Part shown: piece by piece, positions 34,130-46,736 of the stretch
How the letters are laid out: every line of letters begins with the position of its first letter
Numbering within the stretch: position 1 is the stretch's first letter
Assembly: GCA_033961575.1 (NCBI GenBank)
Contig: CM066731.1
Coordinates: 132,425,001-132,489,000, forward strand
Direction: 5' to 3'
Source: Aselliscus stoliczkanus
Taxonomy: Eukaryota; Chordata; Mammalia; Chiroptera; Hipposideridae
DNA: 64,000 nucleotides
Notes under the pieces: generated by a model
What the model saw: only the letters and a program-made list of their open reading frames with translations
Told to the model about the DNA's origin: nothing
The model's database searches: none
Program-made: the position numbers and the translations under genes

Positions 34130-36775
34130 TTACCTGGCTAATTGATTGGCAATGTTGCATATATTGTATAGGGTGACTTATGAACTAATATAATAATAAC
34201 TTAACTGTGAATATGAATTTACATAAATGACATCAAATTTATTTCATAAAAAGTTACATTTAAACAGGGCTGAGAGTCTTAGCAAGTGATTAAGTTGTGG
34301 GCAAATCACTTGTTTTTTTGTGTGCATTAAGGCAATATGTTAATACCTTTTCAGGCATACTAAAAATCAGCTAAACTAAAATAAATGTTATAATTTAATG
34401 TCAAATCAGAGGAGTTAGATGGAATATTTTCTTCTGATAGGAAATTCCCTAAATTCCCCATATAGCTATTTATAAATACGCCTGCAAACTTACACAACTC
34501 AAAATGGTTCAGGTTGAAAGTTCCTGCTGCTAGTTTGGTAATTTAAAAGCTTCTTTCAAGTCTGTCTTTTCTACCTTTCCAGTTTCACTTAATTTTACAA
34601 ACTTAAGCTCTTAGATACTATAAATGCTTTGACAAAAACACATCTATGGGGATCATGTTGAGTCAGATAATATCCAGGCTTTTCCAGAGTTCATGATTTT
34701 GAGGGCATGGGGATAGTACTGTGTCTGGCTGTGGAAAGAAGATCTGGAACAAGAAATGTGCCGCAGAAGAAAAATGAACTGCTAAGCAGGCCTATCCCTC
34801 CCTGGGAACAGTCCTAGTGCATGCCATGGGACATATCTATAATTGTAATTGCTTTCCCATAAAACTTGATCAATTTGATCATTTGGTGGATCCTTCCCTG
34901 TGGAAATACACATATGGTTTTTATACCAGACATTTACAACATATAATTCGCTTTGCCTTTATAAACTGTTTGGCCTAACACGGCTATTCCATAAATGAAG
35001 GATACCGCTTTGCTTGATAAGATATATTTCTTACTATGTTTTGTAAGTTTAATAACAATTCATTTTATAAAATGATCCCTTGGTTCTCTTACAAACTATG
35101 GTGAAACTAATGCTTATGTCATTGCTGGAATGCTTTCCTGGCCCTTGAGACTGAATAACTCATTTCTGTGAATTTGCTTCTACACACTGAGGGAGGGTAT
35201 GAGTCAAGCTAACTCCCCAAGCAGACTTCCGCCCAGATGCACAGTATGTGATGCCAAAGCCACATGGTCATCCTGTGGGTAAGCACATTTGTATTAAAAC
35301 CATTCCATTGCTCTAATGTTTGTTTGTTTATTTACTGCCATGTTTCTTTACCAAGGCAATCAGAGGGAGCATTACAAAAAGAAGCAAAGAATTGAAATCT
35401 CAAAAAAGCAGGTTTTTGCACTTATTTTAAAAACATTAAACTGGATTGGTTAAATGAATAGTTTTTGAAGGAAGACTTTATAGGGAAAAATAACTGGAAG
35501 AAGGCTTCTGAACTGAAGGAATCCTGGAGAATATGTAGATCTTGGGAGCCGATATGTAGGCTTCTGCAAGACTAGGGACTATTTCTGAGCCCTCTGGTTC
35601 CCTTAGACACTCTCAGGACCCACTCTGACAGAGATGCTTCAGGTATTCTAATGGCCATTACATTTCTGAGTGTTCTTGGCTGTTTCAGATTGCTCTTTGG
35701 ATGGGATTAGGCAGGGATTCAAGGAACATTTCAGTAACTTTGGAGTCTTAGGTACTAATTAACATTGTTTATGCCTAGAGATATAGATAGATATAATTTC
35801 AAGGAAACTCAGCTCAATAGATCCAGGATTGAAAGAAAAATCCATATAGGGTCATTGATAAAAGATAAATTTTCAGTTTTTATTGGTTGGCTAAGTGAGC
35901 ATATTTAAAAACAAAATTAGTGAATAATTGTGTTTTCAGTGTTTCCTTTGTTTGAATGGCTGCCCAGAGTGCTAGTTGAGAAAGATGTGAGGAGTGCATT
36001 GATCAATTAGTGATGTCTGTCACAGGCAAGGGAGAGAGGAAGATGAATGATTCACATTTAATGACTTGGTAAAGGTCTTTTTAATATCCCATTATTTTTT
36101 ATAATGAAGGCAGAAATATGATTTATATATTTTGGATATTTCATGCAGTACCCAAAGTGAAGTTCTGAATAACCACCCCAAATCTTTGTTCAGAGGAATG
36201 AAAATCTTTATTCAGTGTATAGCAAATCAGTAAGTTAAGTGGAATAAAATAATGGAGGTCTTATCTTTTTTATAATTTATACAGTGAAATTGGGGGAAGT
36301 AAGAAGAGTTTAGATGCATATTTTTCAAAGTAATGGTCTATTTCAGGGCAGTATTTAAAAATCTTTGTATAACATAGAAAGTAGTAATACATTAGCTAAT
36401 TTCTAATTTTAAACTCCTAACATCTATAATCATGAATAAATTACATAGAATGTGCAGAACACATTTTTACCTTCATGCCTGTCTCAAACTTGAATTTAGG
36501 ATAAATACATGTCTCCATCAAGTTGGAGCAATCAAAGAGACAGTTTAAATAGTAGTACGAAGTTGGAGAGGAGGGGAAAGGATCACTGCATGGATGAGCA
36601 CATTAGCTTATATGATAATTACTCTCTCAGTAATTTTAAATGTTGTCAAATTGGATTCTTTATATTCAGAGAAAAATGTTGAAATATGAATTTATGCAAG
36701 TGTTTCATTATCAGGTCCAGATATTTTATTAAATAAAATTTCATCATTATAGAGAAATTTTGAGAACAAAGTATA
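34130..36775. other. No gene seen
   Basis: A long AT-rich interval with no open frame above 60 codons and no repeat that I can name. Confidence 0.45.
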
Positions 36776-36779
36776 ATAG

Positions 36780-37240
36780 ATATTTGTTTATTTTTTATCT
36801 TACTCAACCTCATTCCTTTTCCTGTTAAGCACAGCCTGACTTTTCAAAGGGGAACCACTCTATTCATATCTTTAGTCCATGCATTCCAGGGCTGGGTGCA
36901 TGACCAAGGTCCAAATAATCAGTCACAGAGATTTTTTCAGAGATAGATATATGAATTAATCTGAACCTCTATAAACCAGCCATGGGGCTTCTGTTGTAAC
37001 TATTAAGAAAAGGACAATCTCATTTAAGTCTAATTTGCTTGTGACCAATTTATGGGGAGATAAGGAAAAAGAGGAATTGAGAGTGGGAGACAGATCCTAA
37101 AGACATTGTTTGAGTAACTAGCTTGCCAAGTTGTTGGGTCAGTTCTATCCTCGTACTTTTCATCTCTGTGTAAACAAATTTCTTTTTAACTTAAGCAATC
37201 TTGAGTTGGCTTTCTGTCACTTACAACCCTGATTAATCAA
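36780..37240. mobile_element. Ancient interspersed repeat, family not assigned
   Basis: TTAGTCCATGCATTCCAGGGCTGGGTGCATGACC through to CTTGAGTTGGCTTTCTGTCACTTACAACC follows the layout of a common mammalian medium-reiterated repeat. I do not recall its name. Confidence 0.45.
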
Positions 37241-37244
37241 AACA

Positions 37245-39140
37245 CCTGATTAATAAATGTCAGCAGCTCTACAATTCTATAGAAGGTTGTTACAGAACTC
37301 ACTTTAAACTTTGATTAATAATTCAAACTCATAGAGATCCTAGACTTCCAGACATTCTTACTGTTGTACTTATATATTTGGAGAATATAAAATGTTTCTG
37401 CACACATGACATATTTATATGTTTAAAATTAGGACTGCCCCTTAATACATCTAGATTGATTTGAGATATTAGAAGATTATGGTATTTATAATGATTTTTA
37501 GTTAGGGCTAGAATGATCACATGACTGTAGCTGAAAGACTATTATGATAGAAGTTGGATTTTGGCACTATTATGATGGTGTTATGGCTAGAGATTCTATT
37601 GTGTCCAATATCTGCCCTACTAATCATCTCTCCTCCCCTCAAGTTTTTTGAAAATGGAAACTATGCATGAGAAACAACATACTGACAATCAAAATACAAA
37701 TTTATTGTTATCGATATCAAGAACTTTCAATAATCTGCAATTGCAGGGCCCTCTGGTACACCGAGTTGGAGCACATGGCTAGAGGCATTCCTCCACAAGT
37801 TTAATTTGATACAATAAAATATATCTGTGAAGGAAAAGAAAAAAAAAAGTCTAGATATTCATAGGTGGTCCTTACCTAACTGGTGGCATGGCTGGAGATG
37901 CAGAGAAGGAGAGAAAAAGTTGAAGTTTGGCACAGAAAGTAGAAGACAGTGCCATCCTCCAGAATGGCACTCATTAGAAGGCATGATCACCTGTACTAGC
38001 AAATCATGGCCCGGGAAATAGTTGGGCTCTGACCCATCAGATAATGGCTCCACCATCCTTGGGAGGGACTGTAACTAGCAGGAAAGTGTGCAGAAGTGGG
38101 TCTGATATAAGAACAAGGAGAGAACATTTCCCTTTCCTATATAATGCAGAGCTAAAAATACTTTGTACACTAGGTAAGAGAAATTAATTATTTGAAGAAT
38201 CAGTTGTTTATGGATCTTTACTAGAGTTTGGCTTTTGGCTTTGTTCCAAGAGCAATCCTTTCCTGAGAGCCATCCACTGCCCTGAATTCCCTGCTGCTCC
38301 TATTTCCCAGGAAGGTGTGCTCATCACTCTTAAGCATTAATTACTCTCTTTATCTGGGACTAAACCATATCAGGTCATTATTCAGCTACTTGAAAGTCAT
38401 TTTACCATTTTGCATTTTCAAATGCAAAAAGCAAGACAGAGTTGCAGCCAACTCAACAGAATTGTATCACTGGGAAGCTCTGGGATACCACCTGTGTTTC
38501 GTGGTGGTTTGGAATTTCAGTCTACCAGGTAACCATCAATAAAGTTTGTGATTGATGGTGATAATGAAGCAGCATAAAAAATATATATGATTTCAGTAGC
38601 TATGAATGAACTCACATTTAGCTGATGAAGCATATGAGTCTCTATTCTCCTTACCCCTATATTCTACCTTGCATTCTCCTGGGAGAAAAGAGCATTTTGA
38701 TATAGTGAAGCTTCTTAAGAATTTCCATCTTAGCCCAATTGGAGTGGATAGTTCATGGGGAAAAACAGAAACAAAAACAAAAACAAAAAACTAGTATCCT
38801 AAGAGATTTATCAATAGTATTGTGTGATATGGCTATTTCTGAGAACTGGAATACCTTTCCTGAGGCTTGTAATTATAGTTCAAAGTAATTTTGTTCATAT
38901 AACTATTACTATATTAGGTGGCATGGATTGTGGTTAAAATTATTGATTTAGATAATAACAAAGACCATTAATTGAATATTATTGTTTATAGGACCTGTAC
39001 ATATATTATTTAAAAAAGTTTTCCTTTGATAACTGGTTAGTTATACATTCTTTCATGTCAGTGGTCCTCACATGAGAGATTTTGACAAGCATCTATGACT
39101 TATTATGGTCTAATACCAATTATTAATTTTACCAGTTCCC
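37245..39140. other. No gene seen
   Basis: Unassigned DNA. Frames at 37827-38056 (both strands) and 38315-38542 show no domain. Confidence 0.45.
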
Positions 39141-39144
39141 TGAT

Positions 39145-39661
39145 AATACTGGAATTTTATGATGGTACATTTACCTACTCCCTCCTTTTATGTTATTGTT
39201 GCTATGAATTTTAATTGTACATGTATTTTTAGCCCAAGAAGGCATGACTACTGTTGTCAAATTAATATTCATTTATGTTAATGTAAATATTTACACACTG
39301 TTTTACATTTTGATCCTCATTTGTTCAGCATTGTGATGATAATTTTCCTCCTGCCTCAATATATGCTCTTACAATTTCATTTAATGAATGTCTGATGGAT
39401 ATAAACTGTCAGTTTTTGTTCAATAATACCTTTATCTCATCTTCATTTCTGGAGGTTATTTTCACATAGAATTAGAGATTGGCAATTCTTTTCTTTAGCA
39501 CTTTAAAAATGTCTTTTCATTGTCTTTGGCTTTTATCATTTCTGCTGAGGGATTTTCTTTCAGTCTTATTTGTGTTTATCTATCACTTGGTATAAGTTTA
39601 TACCATCATTTGTTTAATGACTTTAGTTCTTGAAATTCCTGACATTAGGTGATGAGCTATT
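39145..39661 (-). mobile_element. Old L1/HAL1-type ORF1 region, part 1
   Basis: The text TAGCACTTTAAAAATGTC, then CATTGTCTTTGGC, then TTCTGCTGAGGGATTTTC, is the antisense of the ORF1/5' region of old mammalian L1/HAL1. Its continuation appears at 41110-41965, after a SINE and two MaLR LTRs. Confidence 0.6.
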
Positions 39662-39679
39662 AAATGTTAATAATTTCCA

Positions 39680-39796
39680 GGGCTGGCCAAGTGGCATGGT
39701 GGTTAAGAGCTGGCTTGGGATACCAGCGGCCCTGGTTTGAATCCCACATATGAGGGCTAGTGACACTGCCCTCAAAAAAAAAAAAAAAATTAAAAT
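39680..39796 (+). mobile_element. Short tRNA-derived SINE
   Basis: Head GGGCTGGCCAAGTGGCATGG, B-box-like GGTTTGAATCCC, CACTGCCCTC end and an A tail. The duplication AAATGTTAATAATTTC / AAATGTGAATAATTTC lies at 39662-39677 and 39797-39812. Confidence 0.9.
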
Positions 39797-40101
39797 AAAT
39801 GTGAATAATTTCTGTTAATTTTAATGAGATGTTATAGTACAATCCATATCAACCTCAGATACCCAAATAATTTTAATTGAACAAAGATTTATAAAGTAAT
39901 AAACCAAAAGTCAAAAGTAAATAAATGCAATAAATGAAGGTTTATTGTACTCACTAAAAGAGGAAGACAAGAGTTGATAAGAGATAGCGGTTGGTGAAGG
40001 AGAGGGACAACAGAAACATTCTTTGGAAGGTACATTTGTTTCTACACCATTTTCATCATCAATTTTTCAACTTTTTTGAGGTCTTGGTTAACTAATATTC
40101 A

Positions 40102-40272
40102 AAACGAATTATGTCCTTCAAAAAGATCCATTGAAGTCCTAACTCTGGAATCTCAGAATGACATTATTTGGAATTCAGGTAATTGCAGATGTAATTAGTT
40201 AAGATGAGGTCACACTGACTAAGGTGAGCCCCTAATCAAATCAGAAATTTATAGCCATGAAGATACCTGTGG
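40102..40272 (+). mobile_element. MaLR (MLT1-type) LTR, 5' part
   Basis: ATGTCCTTCAAAAAGATCC, then TTGAAGTCCTAACTCTGG, then AGATGTAATTAGTTAAGATG and CCCCTAATCAAAT match the MLT1 5' half. The 3' half is missing. Confidence 0.75.
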
Positions 40273-40579
40273 GGGAAAATAAAGGCTAAATATGAGAGTA
40301 GTTTAAAACACGTAAACAAGGCTCATACATGCAACTGATTGAAGAATGGTAGAAAATATTAATTTACAAGAATTGTTGGAAATGCTACTATTCTAACCTT
40401 TCACTTGATGTATCTTTGTTAAAAAAATGTATTTTCAAATTGTCTAAACAGTGTGAAATTCTTATTTTTCCCATATGTTATTCTTCGACTAGAGACCATA
40501 GTGTTGAATAATTTGGTGAGTGAGTCTTTGCATGAAATCCTATTGAAATATTTATCATAATATAATTATTTAGTATGAA

Positions 40580-40998
40580 TTATGTCCTTCAAAAAGATAC
40601 ATTGAAGTCCGAACTCTGAAACCTCAGGATATGACTTTGTTTACAATTAAGCTAATTGCAGATGTACAATAAGTAATTAAGATGAGGTCATGCGGGACTG
40701 AGGGAAGCCCCTAATCAAATATGGCTGGTATCCTCATAAGAATTGGGGAGAGAGAGAGACACAGAGAGAAGGTGGCCATGACATGATGGTGGCTGGAATT
40801 GGAATGATGCATCTATAAGCCAAGAAACATCAAGGATTACAGACAAACACCGAAAGATATTATAGAAGAAGCAAGGAAGGATTCTCCCCTGTAGAGGGAA
40901 CATGGAGCTGACATCTTGATTTTGGACTTCTAGTTTCGATTGTTTCAAGACACTTAGTTTGAGGTAATTCATTACAACATTTTAGGAAACTAATACTG
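40580..40998 (+). mobile_element. MaLR (MLT1-type) LTR, near full length
   Basis: A longer sense MLT1 with the same opening as 40102, a GAGAGAGAGAGACACAG middle, a CATCTTGATTTTGGACTTC 3' part and an AAACTAATAC end. The minus-strand frame 40972-40715 within it is a shadow. Confidence 0.8.
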
Positions 40999-41109
40999 TG
41001 TGTTTTTGAAGGAAAAAGTACTATACCAAAATTTTCCTTTTCTGAAAAGTGGTGTAACTTTTCCAGAACTATTTTGTTGAAAATTATTAACTGAAAAGTT
41101 GTTTCAGAT

Positions 41110-41965
41110 TATATAGAGAAACTGTTAAAAGAAGTCAGGCACATTATAGATTTTGGCTTTAGGTTTCCAGGTGTTTTACTATTATATGGCCAAGTATAGT
41201 TTTATATATTTGGGTTTATCCTACTTGTGATTAAATGGATTTCTTAAACATTATCTTTTCAAATATTTGTTTCTCCCCATTGTTTCTATCCTTTCCTTCT
41301 GGACTCCAAATGTACATAGGGTGAGACTTTTTCCTTCTCTCTCACATGTCTCTGAAAATCTTTCCTGGATTTTTCATTCATTTTTTTTCTCTGCTTTTAC
41401 TTAGAGCTTGGCCTGTCTTCTAGTTCCCCAATCATGTTTCCTGTGGTTTTTAACCCTGTTGTTAACGCATCTGTTGTGTTCTTAATATTAAATGTATTTT
41501 TTTATTCCAGAAGACCCATTTGATTATTTTATAGATTTAAACTTTGTGGAGAAAGTCTCAATTTTAATATAGTTTCTCTAACTTTTCCTCTCTTTTCATG
41601 AACCTTTTATTATTAATCATAGTTCCTTTAAATCCCTCCTCTGCTAAGGCAATATTTGAATTACTCATGTGTCTATTTCTATTGCCTGTTTTTCTGTTGG
41701 TTTTTGTTGTCATGGTAATATCTCTTGCCATGCCTACTGATTTTGATTTAATATTAGACATTGTTTATAAAAATTTTGGCTTATACAGATGATGATGTCT
41801 GCCACTAGAGAGTGTTTACTTTTTTTCTGCTAGGCAGACAAAGTAGAAGCTGACCACTTTGATCTAATTGGCAACTGAGCTTCACTAAGGCTGAATTGCA
41901 GTTATTTAACTTTTTAGTTTTTAAGGCTGTAGTCTACATTTTATTTGCTCTTCTTCCTAGGGTAC
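41110..41965 (-). mobile_element. Old L1/HAL1-type 5' region, part 2
   Basis: TCTTTTCAAATATTTGTTTCTCCCC, then CTTCTGGACTCCAAATGTACATAGG, then TGTGTCTATTTCTATTGCCTGTTTTTCT, in the order expected for the antisense 5' UTR/ORF1 of an old L1/HAL1. Confidence 0.6.
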
Positions 41966-41983
41966 AGTTCTATAAGGCGATTT

Positions 41984-42410
41984 AAAAAAAAGATTTTTAT
42001 TAAAAATATATCCAACATACAATATTATATTAGTTTCAGGTGTACATGATAGTTATTCAACATTTATGTACCTAAAGAAGTGATCACCATAATAAGTCCA
42101 GCAATATCTGACACTGTACTATGATATCACAATATTAAGGCCGGCCGAATGGCTCAGTTGGTTAAGAGCTCGCTCAAGAGTGCAAGCTGAGCTCTGAGCA
42201 ACAGCGGTTCGAGGCCAGCCCGAGCTGAATTGCTGTTGAGCTGCCAACAGGTGGCAGGATGGCTCAGCTAAAAAAAAAAAAAAGAAAAACAGAAAAAAAA
42301 AACCATATTATTGAGTATATTCCCCATGCTATATATTATATCCCCATAACTTATTTGTTTTATACCTGGAAATCCAGACCTCTCATTCCCTTTCACCTTT
42401 CCCCCCTTTT
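41984..42410 (-). repeat. Duplicated L1 3' UTR module
   Basis: 41990-42410 and 42412-42640 are related L1 3' UTR modules in tandem, each with an ACA(A/C)AATATTAT-like opening and TTTCAGGTGTACA. The left one is split by a SINE. It may be a second, 5'-truncated L1 or a duplicated 3' UTR. Confidence 0.5.
42139..42302 (+). mobile_element. VES-like monomeric SINE
   Basis: Head GGCCGGCCGAATGGCTCAGTTGG, with a B-box-like GGTTCGAGGCC and an interrupted A tail. It splits an L1 3' UTR whose two sides align across it. I could not fix a clear duplication beyond a short ATATTA. Confidence 0.75.
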
Positions 42411-43670
42411 TAAAATTTTCAATTATAACTGACATTCAATATTATTTTATATTAATTTCAGGTGTACAGAACAGGAGTGAGACATTTATACAAATTACAA
42501 AGTGATCCTCCTGACTAGTTTAGTACCCACCTGGCACTATACATAGTTATTACTGTATTATTGACTATATTCCCTATGCTTTACTTCACATCCCTATGAC
42601 TATTTTGAAACTATCAATTTGTACTTCTTAATCCCTTCCTGTTTTACACCCCCCAAACCCTCTCCCAGCTGGCAACCATCAAAATATTCTCTGTATCTGT
42701 GAGTTTGTTTCTGTATTGTTTGTTTTGTTCTTTAGATTCCACAGGTAAGTGAAATCATGTTGCATCTGTCTTTCCCTGTCTGACATACTTCATGCAGCAC
42801 AATACACTCCAGGTCTATCCATGCAGCCGCAGATGGCAAGAACCCATTCCCATCCATAGCGGAACAATATTGCATTGTATATATGTACCATCTCCTCTTT
42901 TCCATTCTTCTATTTACAGACAGCCAAGTTTGCTTCCACATCTTTACCATTGTAAACAATGCTGCAATGAACATATGAATGCACATCACCCTTCAGTGTA
43001 GTGTTTTGGGTTTCTTCAGATAAACACCCAGAACTGGGAGTACTGGGCCCTTCTTTGTCTCTTGTTATAATTTTTGTTTTAAAGTCTATTTTGTCTGGTA
43101 TAAGTATTGCTACTACAGCCTTTTTGTTTGTTTGATTGTTTCCATTTTCATGAAATATCTTTTTCCATCCCTTTACTTTCAGTCTCTGTGTGTTTTTGAT
43201 CTTTAGTAAGTATCTTGTAGTCAGCATGTATAATGGTCTTGTTTACTTATCTATTCAACCCTTCTATGTCTTTGGTTGCAGCAGTTAATCCATTTACATT
43301 GAAAGCAATTGTTGATATATGTAGTTATTGTCATTTTAATATTCATATGGGTTGATTGATAGATTGATTTAATCTTAAGAAGTCTCTGTAACATTCCTTA
43401 TAATATTAGTTTGGTGGTGATGAACTCCTTTAGCTTTTTCTTGTCTGGGAAGCTCTTCATCTGTCCTTTGATTCTAAATGATAGCTTTGCTGGGTAGAGT
43501 AATCTTTATTGTAGAGTAATCCTTGCTTTTCATCACTGAATATTGCATGCCTATCTCTTCTGGCCTGCAAAGTTTCTCTTGAGAAATCAGTTGACAGTCT
43601 TATGGAAGCTCCATTGTAGATAACTAACTGCTTTTCTCTTGCTGTTTTTAAGATTCTTTCTTTGTCTTTT

Positions 43671-44137
43671 TTTAAAAGATTTTATTGGGGAATTAGGGGA
43701 GGGGAACAGTGTAGGGGAATCTGGGAAGGGGAACAGACAAGTTGTTGTCCTTTTGTTCTTCAGTCTAGTCGTGGAGGACGTTTCTTCACTGGCCCATGTT
43801 GGTATCATCATTGCGCTCTTCCTGCATGAGGCAGTTGCTCCCCGGCTTCTGGACGGTCACTCACAGCAGCTCTTGGCAGCTCATGCTGGCTGCCAGCCAC
43901 TCATGCTGGCTGCTGGCCATTCACTGTAGCTTATGGCAGCCCACTGCAGCAGAGGCTGCAGCCCACATCGTTGCCAGCGACTCACAGCAGCCTAGTTCCA
44001 GGTGGAGCTATTGTTCACCACCCTAGCTGCAGAGGGCAGTGTCACTGGCACTCACATGTGGGATCTGAACCAGGGCTCTGCTACTCAGAGCTGGCGTCAC
44101 AAGCCAGCTCCTAACCAATGTGCCACTCTGCTGGCCC
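43671..44137 (-). mobile_element. Long composite SINE nested in L1
   Basis: About 465 bases, the same family as 13589-14026. The perfect duplication TCTTTCTTTGTCTTT lies at 43655-43669 and 44138-44152, and the right copy is followed by AA. The frames 43639-43929 and 43796-44026 are SINE-derived. Confidence 0.92.
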
Positions 44138-44635
44138 TCTTTCTTTGTCTTTAACCTTTGGCATGTGAATTTTGATGTCTTTTGGTGTGGGCCTTTTTGG
44201 GTGTACCTTGTTGGGCCTCTCTGTGCTTCTTGGGCTTGTATCTATTTCCTTCACCATGTTAAGGAGGGTTTCTATCATTGTTTCTTCAAATAGGTTTTCA
44301 ATTCCTTGCTCTCTCTCTCTCTTCTTCTGGTACCCCTATGATGCAAATGTTGTTATGTTGATGTCCTGGACTATCCTCATTTTCTTGGATTTCTTAATCT
44401 TTTTTGCTATTCTCTTTGGGTGTTTTCTGCTACCCTATCTTTTAAATCACTGATTCAGTCCTCTGTTTCATCTAATCTACTGTTGATTTCCTCTAATATA
44501 TTTTTCATTTCAGTTATTGTACTCTTTATTTCTGACTGGTTCTTTGTTATGTTTTCTATCTCCATTTTTATGTTTCCTATCTCTTTGTTGAAGTTCTCCC
44601 TGAGACCATTGAGCATCCTTATAACCAGTGCTTTT

Positions 44636-45054
44636 TTTTTTTTTTTAAAGATTTTATTGGGGAATTGGGGGAGGGGAACAGACAAGTTGCTGTCTTTTTG
44701 TTCTTCAGTCTAGTTGCTGAGGACATTGCTTCACTGGCCCATATTAGTATCATCATTGTGCTCTTCCCAGATGAGGAAGATCAGTTGCTGGCCTCTGGAT
44801 GGTTGTCACCATGGCGATTGGCAGCTCACGCTGGCTGCTAGCTGCTCACACTGGCTGCCAGCCACTCACTGTAGCCTATGGCAGCCCACTGCAGCAGGGG
44901 CTACAGCCTACAACATCGCCAGGGGTCACAGCCCAGCTCCAGGTGGAGTTGTTAGCTGTAGAGGGCAGTGTCACTGGCCCTCATATGTGGGATCCGAACC
45001 AGGGCCACTGGTGTCCCAAGTCAGCTCCCAACCAATGCGCCACTCGGCTGGCCC
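44636..45054 (-). mobile_element. Long composite SINE nested in L1
   Basis: Same family. The duplication TATAACCAGTG(C/T)TTT lies at 44620-44635 and 45055-45069 and falls in the L1 ORF1 region. The 163-codon frame 44714-45205 is mostly this SINE. Confidence 0.92.
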
Positions 45055-46736
45055 TATAACCAGTGTTTTGAACTCTGCATCTGGTAGATTGCTTGTCTCC
45101 ATTTCGCTTAGTTTTTTTTCTGGAGCTTTATTGTTTTTTTATTTGGGACATGTTTCTTTATCACTCCATTTTGGCTGCCTCCCTATGTTTGTTTCTATAT
45201 GTTAGGTAAGGCTGCTATGCTTTCCAGTCTTAGTAGAATGGCCTTATGTAGTAGGTATCCAAGTAGTGGGGCCTAGTGGTTTAGTCTCCTTGGTCACCAG
45301 AGCTGGATGCTCCAGGTGTTTTCCTTGTGTGGGTGTGTGTGTCCTCCTGTTGTAGTTGAGCCTTGGTTGCTGTTTCCATATCAATGGGAAGGATTGACCC
45401 TTGGGCTGATGGTTTCTTTGTGAGGACTGGCTATGACTAGAGTGGAGGAGCTGTTGTGCATGGGCTGAATCTACACAGCAGAATTTGTTTTAGCAGGGCT
45501 TTGGTGCCTGCCCAGTCTGCCCCTGTGGTGATGCTTCAACTTGGTCCAAAGCTGGCCACTGGGCATGCCAGTCCTGGGCCCTCCTGGGAGGGGGCCTGCT
45601 ACAGGCAAAGTTCAGCCCCAGCCTTTGCCCTGCCCAGGGCCACCTGGCAGGAGCCTCAAAGCAATCTGCAGATGGTTGCTGCCCATGCTGGACTTGGAAG
45701 TCCTTCGAGAGGCTGAGCCATAAACCTAAGCTGGCTGTCACTAGTGTGAACTTAGGGCTACTCGGCCAGAGGTACAGAACATGCAGAAGCCAGATGCTGT
45801 TTGTATGGGTTTTGTGAACCTTTTAGAGATTTTAGAAAACTTTGCAGCATGAGCTAAGACAGGTTGTTTGTATGGACAAGCCAGTGGAAGTAGTTTGGAT
45901 GGATCCACAAGTTGGGTGGGTGAGGTCTTAGGGAATCTCTAAGGCAGGGCAAATGAAGGGCGTTAGCCAGGTTGATGGAGACTCAGATATAGAGGCTTCT
46001 GCATCTGTATGCCAGGAGTGGGGAGGGATCAATAAAGAAACAATGGCTTTTGCCAGCTCCTTCATCTGGGAGAAAACTGCCCCTCCAGCCTTCACCCTGC
46101 AGCCAGACAATTGCATCTCTCCTTGTATGTCCCTGGTGTCTTTGGAGCTATTTCCCCAGCTCTGGAGCTCAGAGTAAGTGATTCCATCAGCAAGTAAGTC
46201 CATGTGTGATCCCTTCAAGGAGCACCTAGGATTGCAGCTGTCCTTTGTCTCACTCAGCCAGAAACTCTGCTGGTTTTCACAGCCAGAAGTTTTGGGGACT
46301 TCTTTTTCCTACACATGAATTCTGGACTGGTGAGGCTTGTGTGGAGATGGGACCCCTCACTCTTCCAAGGGTGACATCCTCAGCCAAGATATTCCTCCAG
46401 GGTTTTAATGGTCACATGCATGTGTAGGACCAGCCCGTTCTGTGTCTATGCCCCTCCTACCATTCTCGAGGTGTTTCTTCTGTATGTCTTTACTTGTAGG
46501 GTTTCAGTTCTGCTAGACTTCAAGTGATTCTCAATGATGATTATTCTGTAATTTTAATATGGTTGTGAGAGAAGGTAAGCACAGCATTTACCTACTCCTC
46601 CATCTTGACCTGAAATCCTATAAGGCTTTGACCTAAGATTCTGATGTGGTCACTGGGAACCTTCCCTCTGGTGAGTCCTTAATTCTAATCTGTAGTGTTC
46701 AATGCTTTGAAAGACTCTGGAAAAGATTCTTCTTTT

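Larger units (their letters stand above)
41984..46617 (-). mobile_element. HAL1-like L1: 5'-complete, most of ORF2 deleted, three nested SINEs
   Basis: On the minus strand the element begins near 46617 with CAAGATGGAGGAGTAGG, a typical L1 5' end. It then has a GC-rich 5' UTR (about 46600-45120) and an ORF1 region with a coiled-coil-type segment (residues like MLNGLRENFNKEIGN and ITKNQSEIKSTITEMKN, 44660-44455). ORF2 starts with a short endonuclease-domain piece (43227 to about 43040, containing KVKGWKKIF and IDFKTKIITRDKEG). That jumps at about 43036 to the ORF2 C-terminus (42989-42732, ending SLTCGI) and the 3' UTR. The RT core is therefore missing. Flanks CTATAAGGCGATTT (41970-41983) and CTATAAGGCTTT (46618-46629) may be its duplication. 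L1 derivatives retaining ORF1 without ORF2 are known as HAL1. This copy may be such a family member or a private deletion. Confidence 0.65.

Noticed and set aside
45456..45741. 86- and 83-codon frames in GC-rich DNA
   Set aside because: They lie in the GC-rich 5' UTR of the HAL1-like L1.
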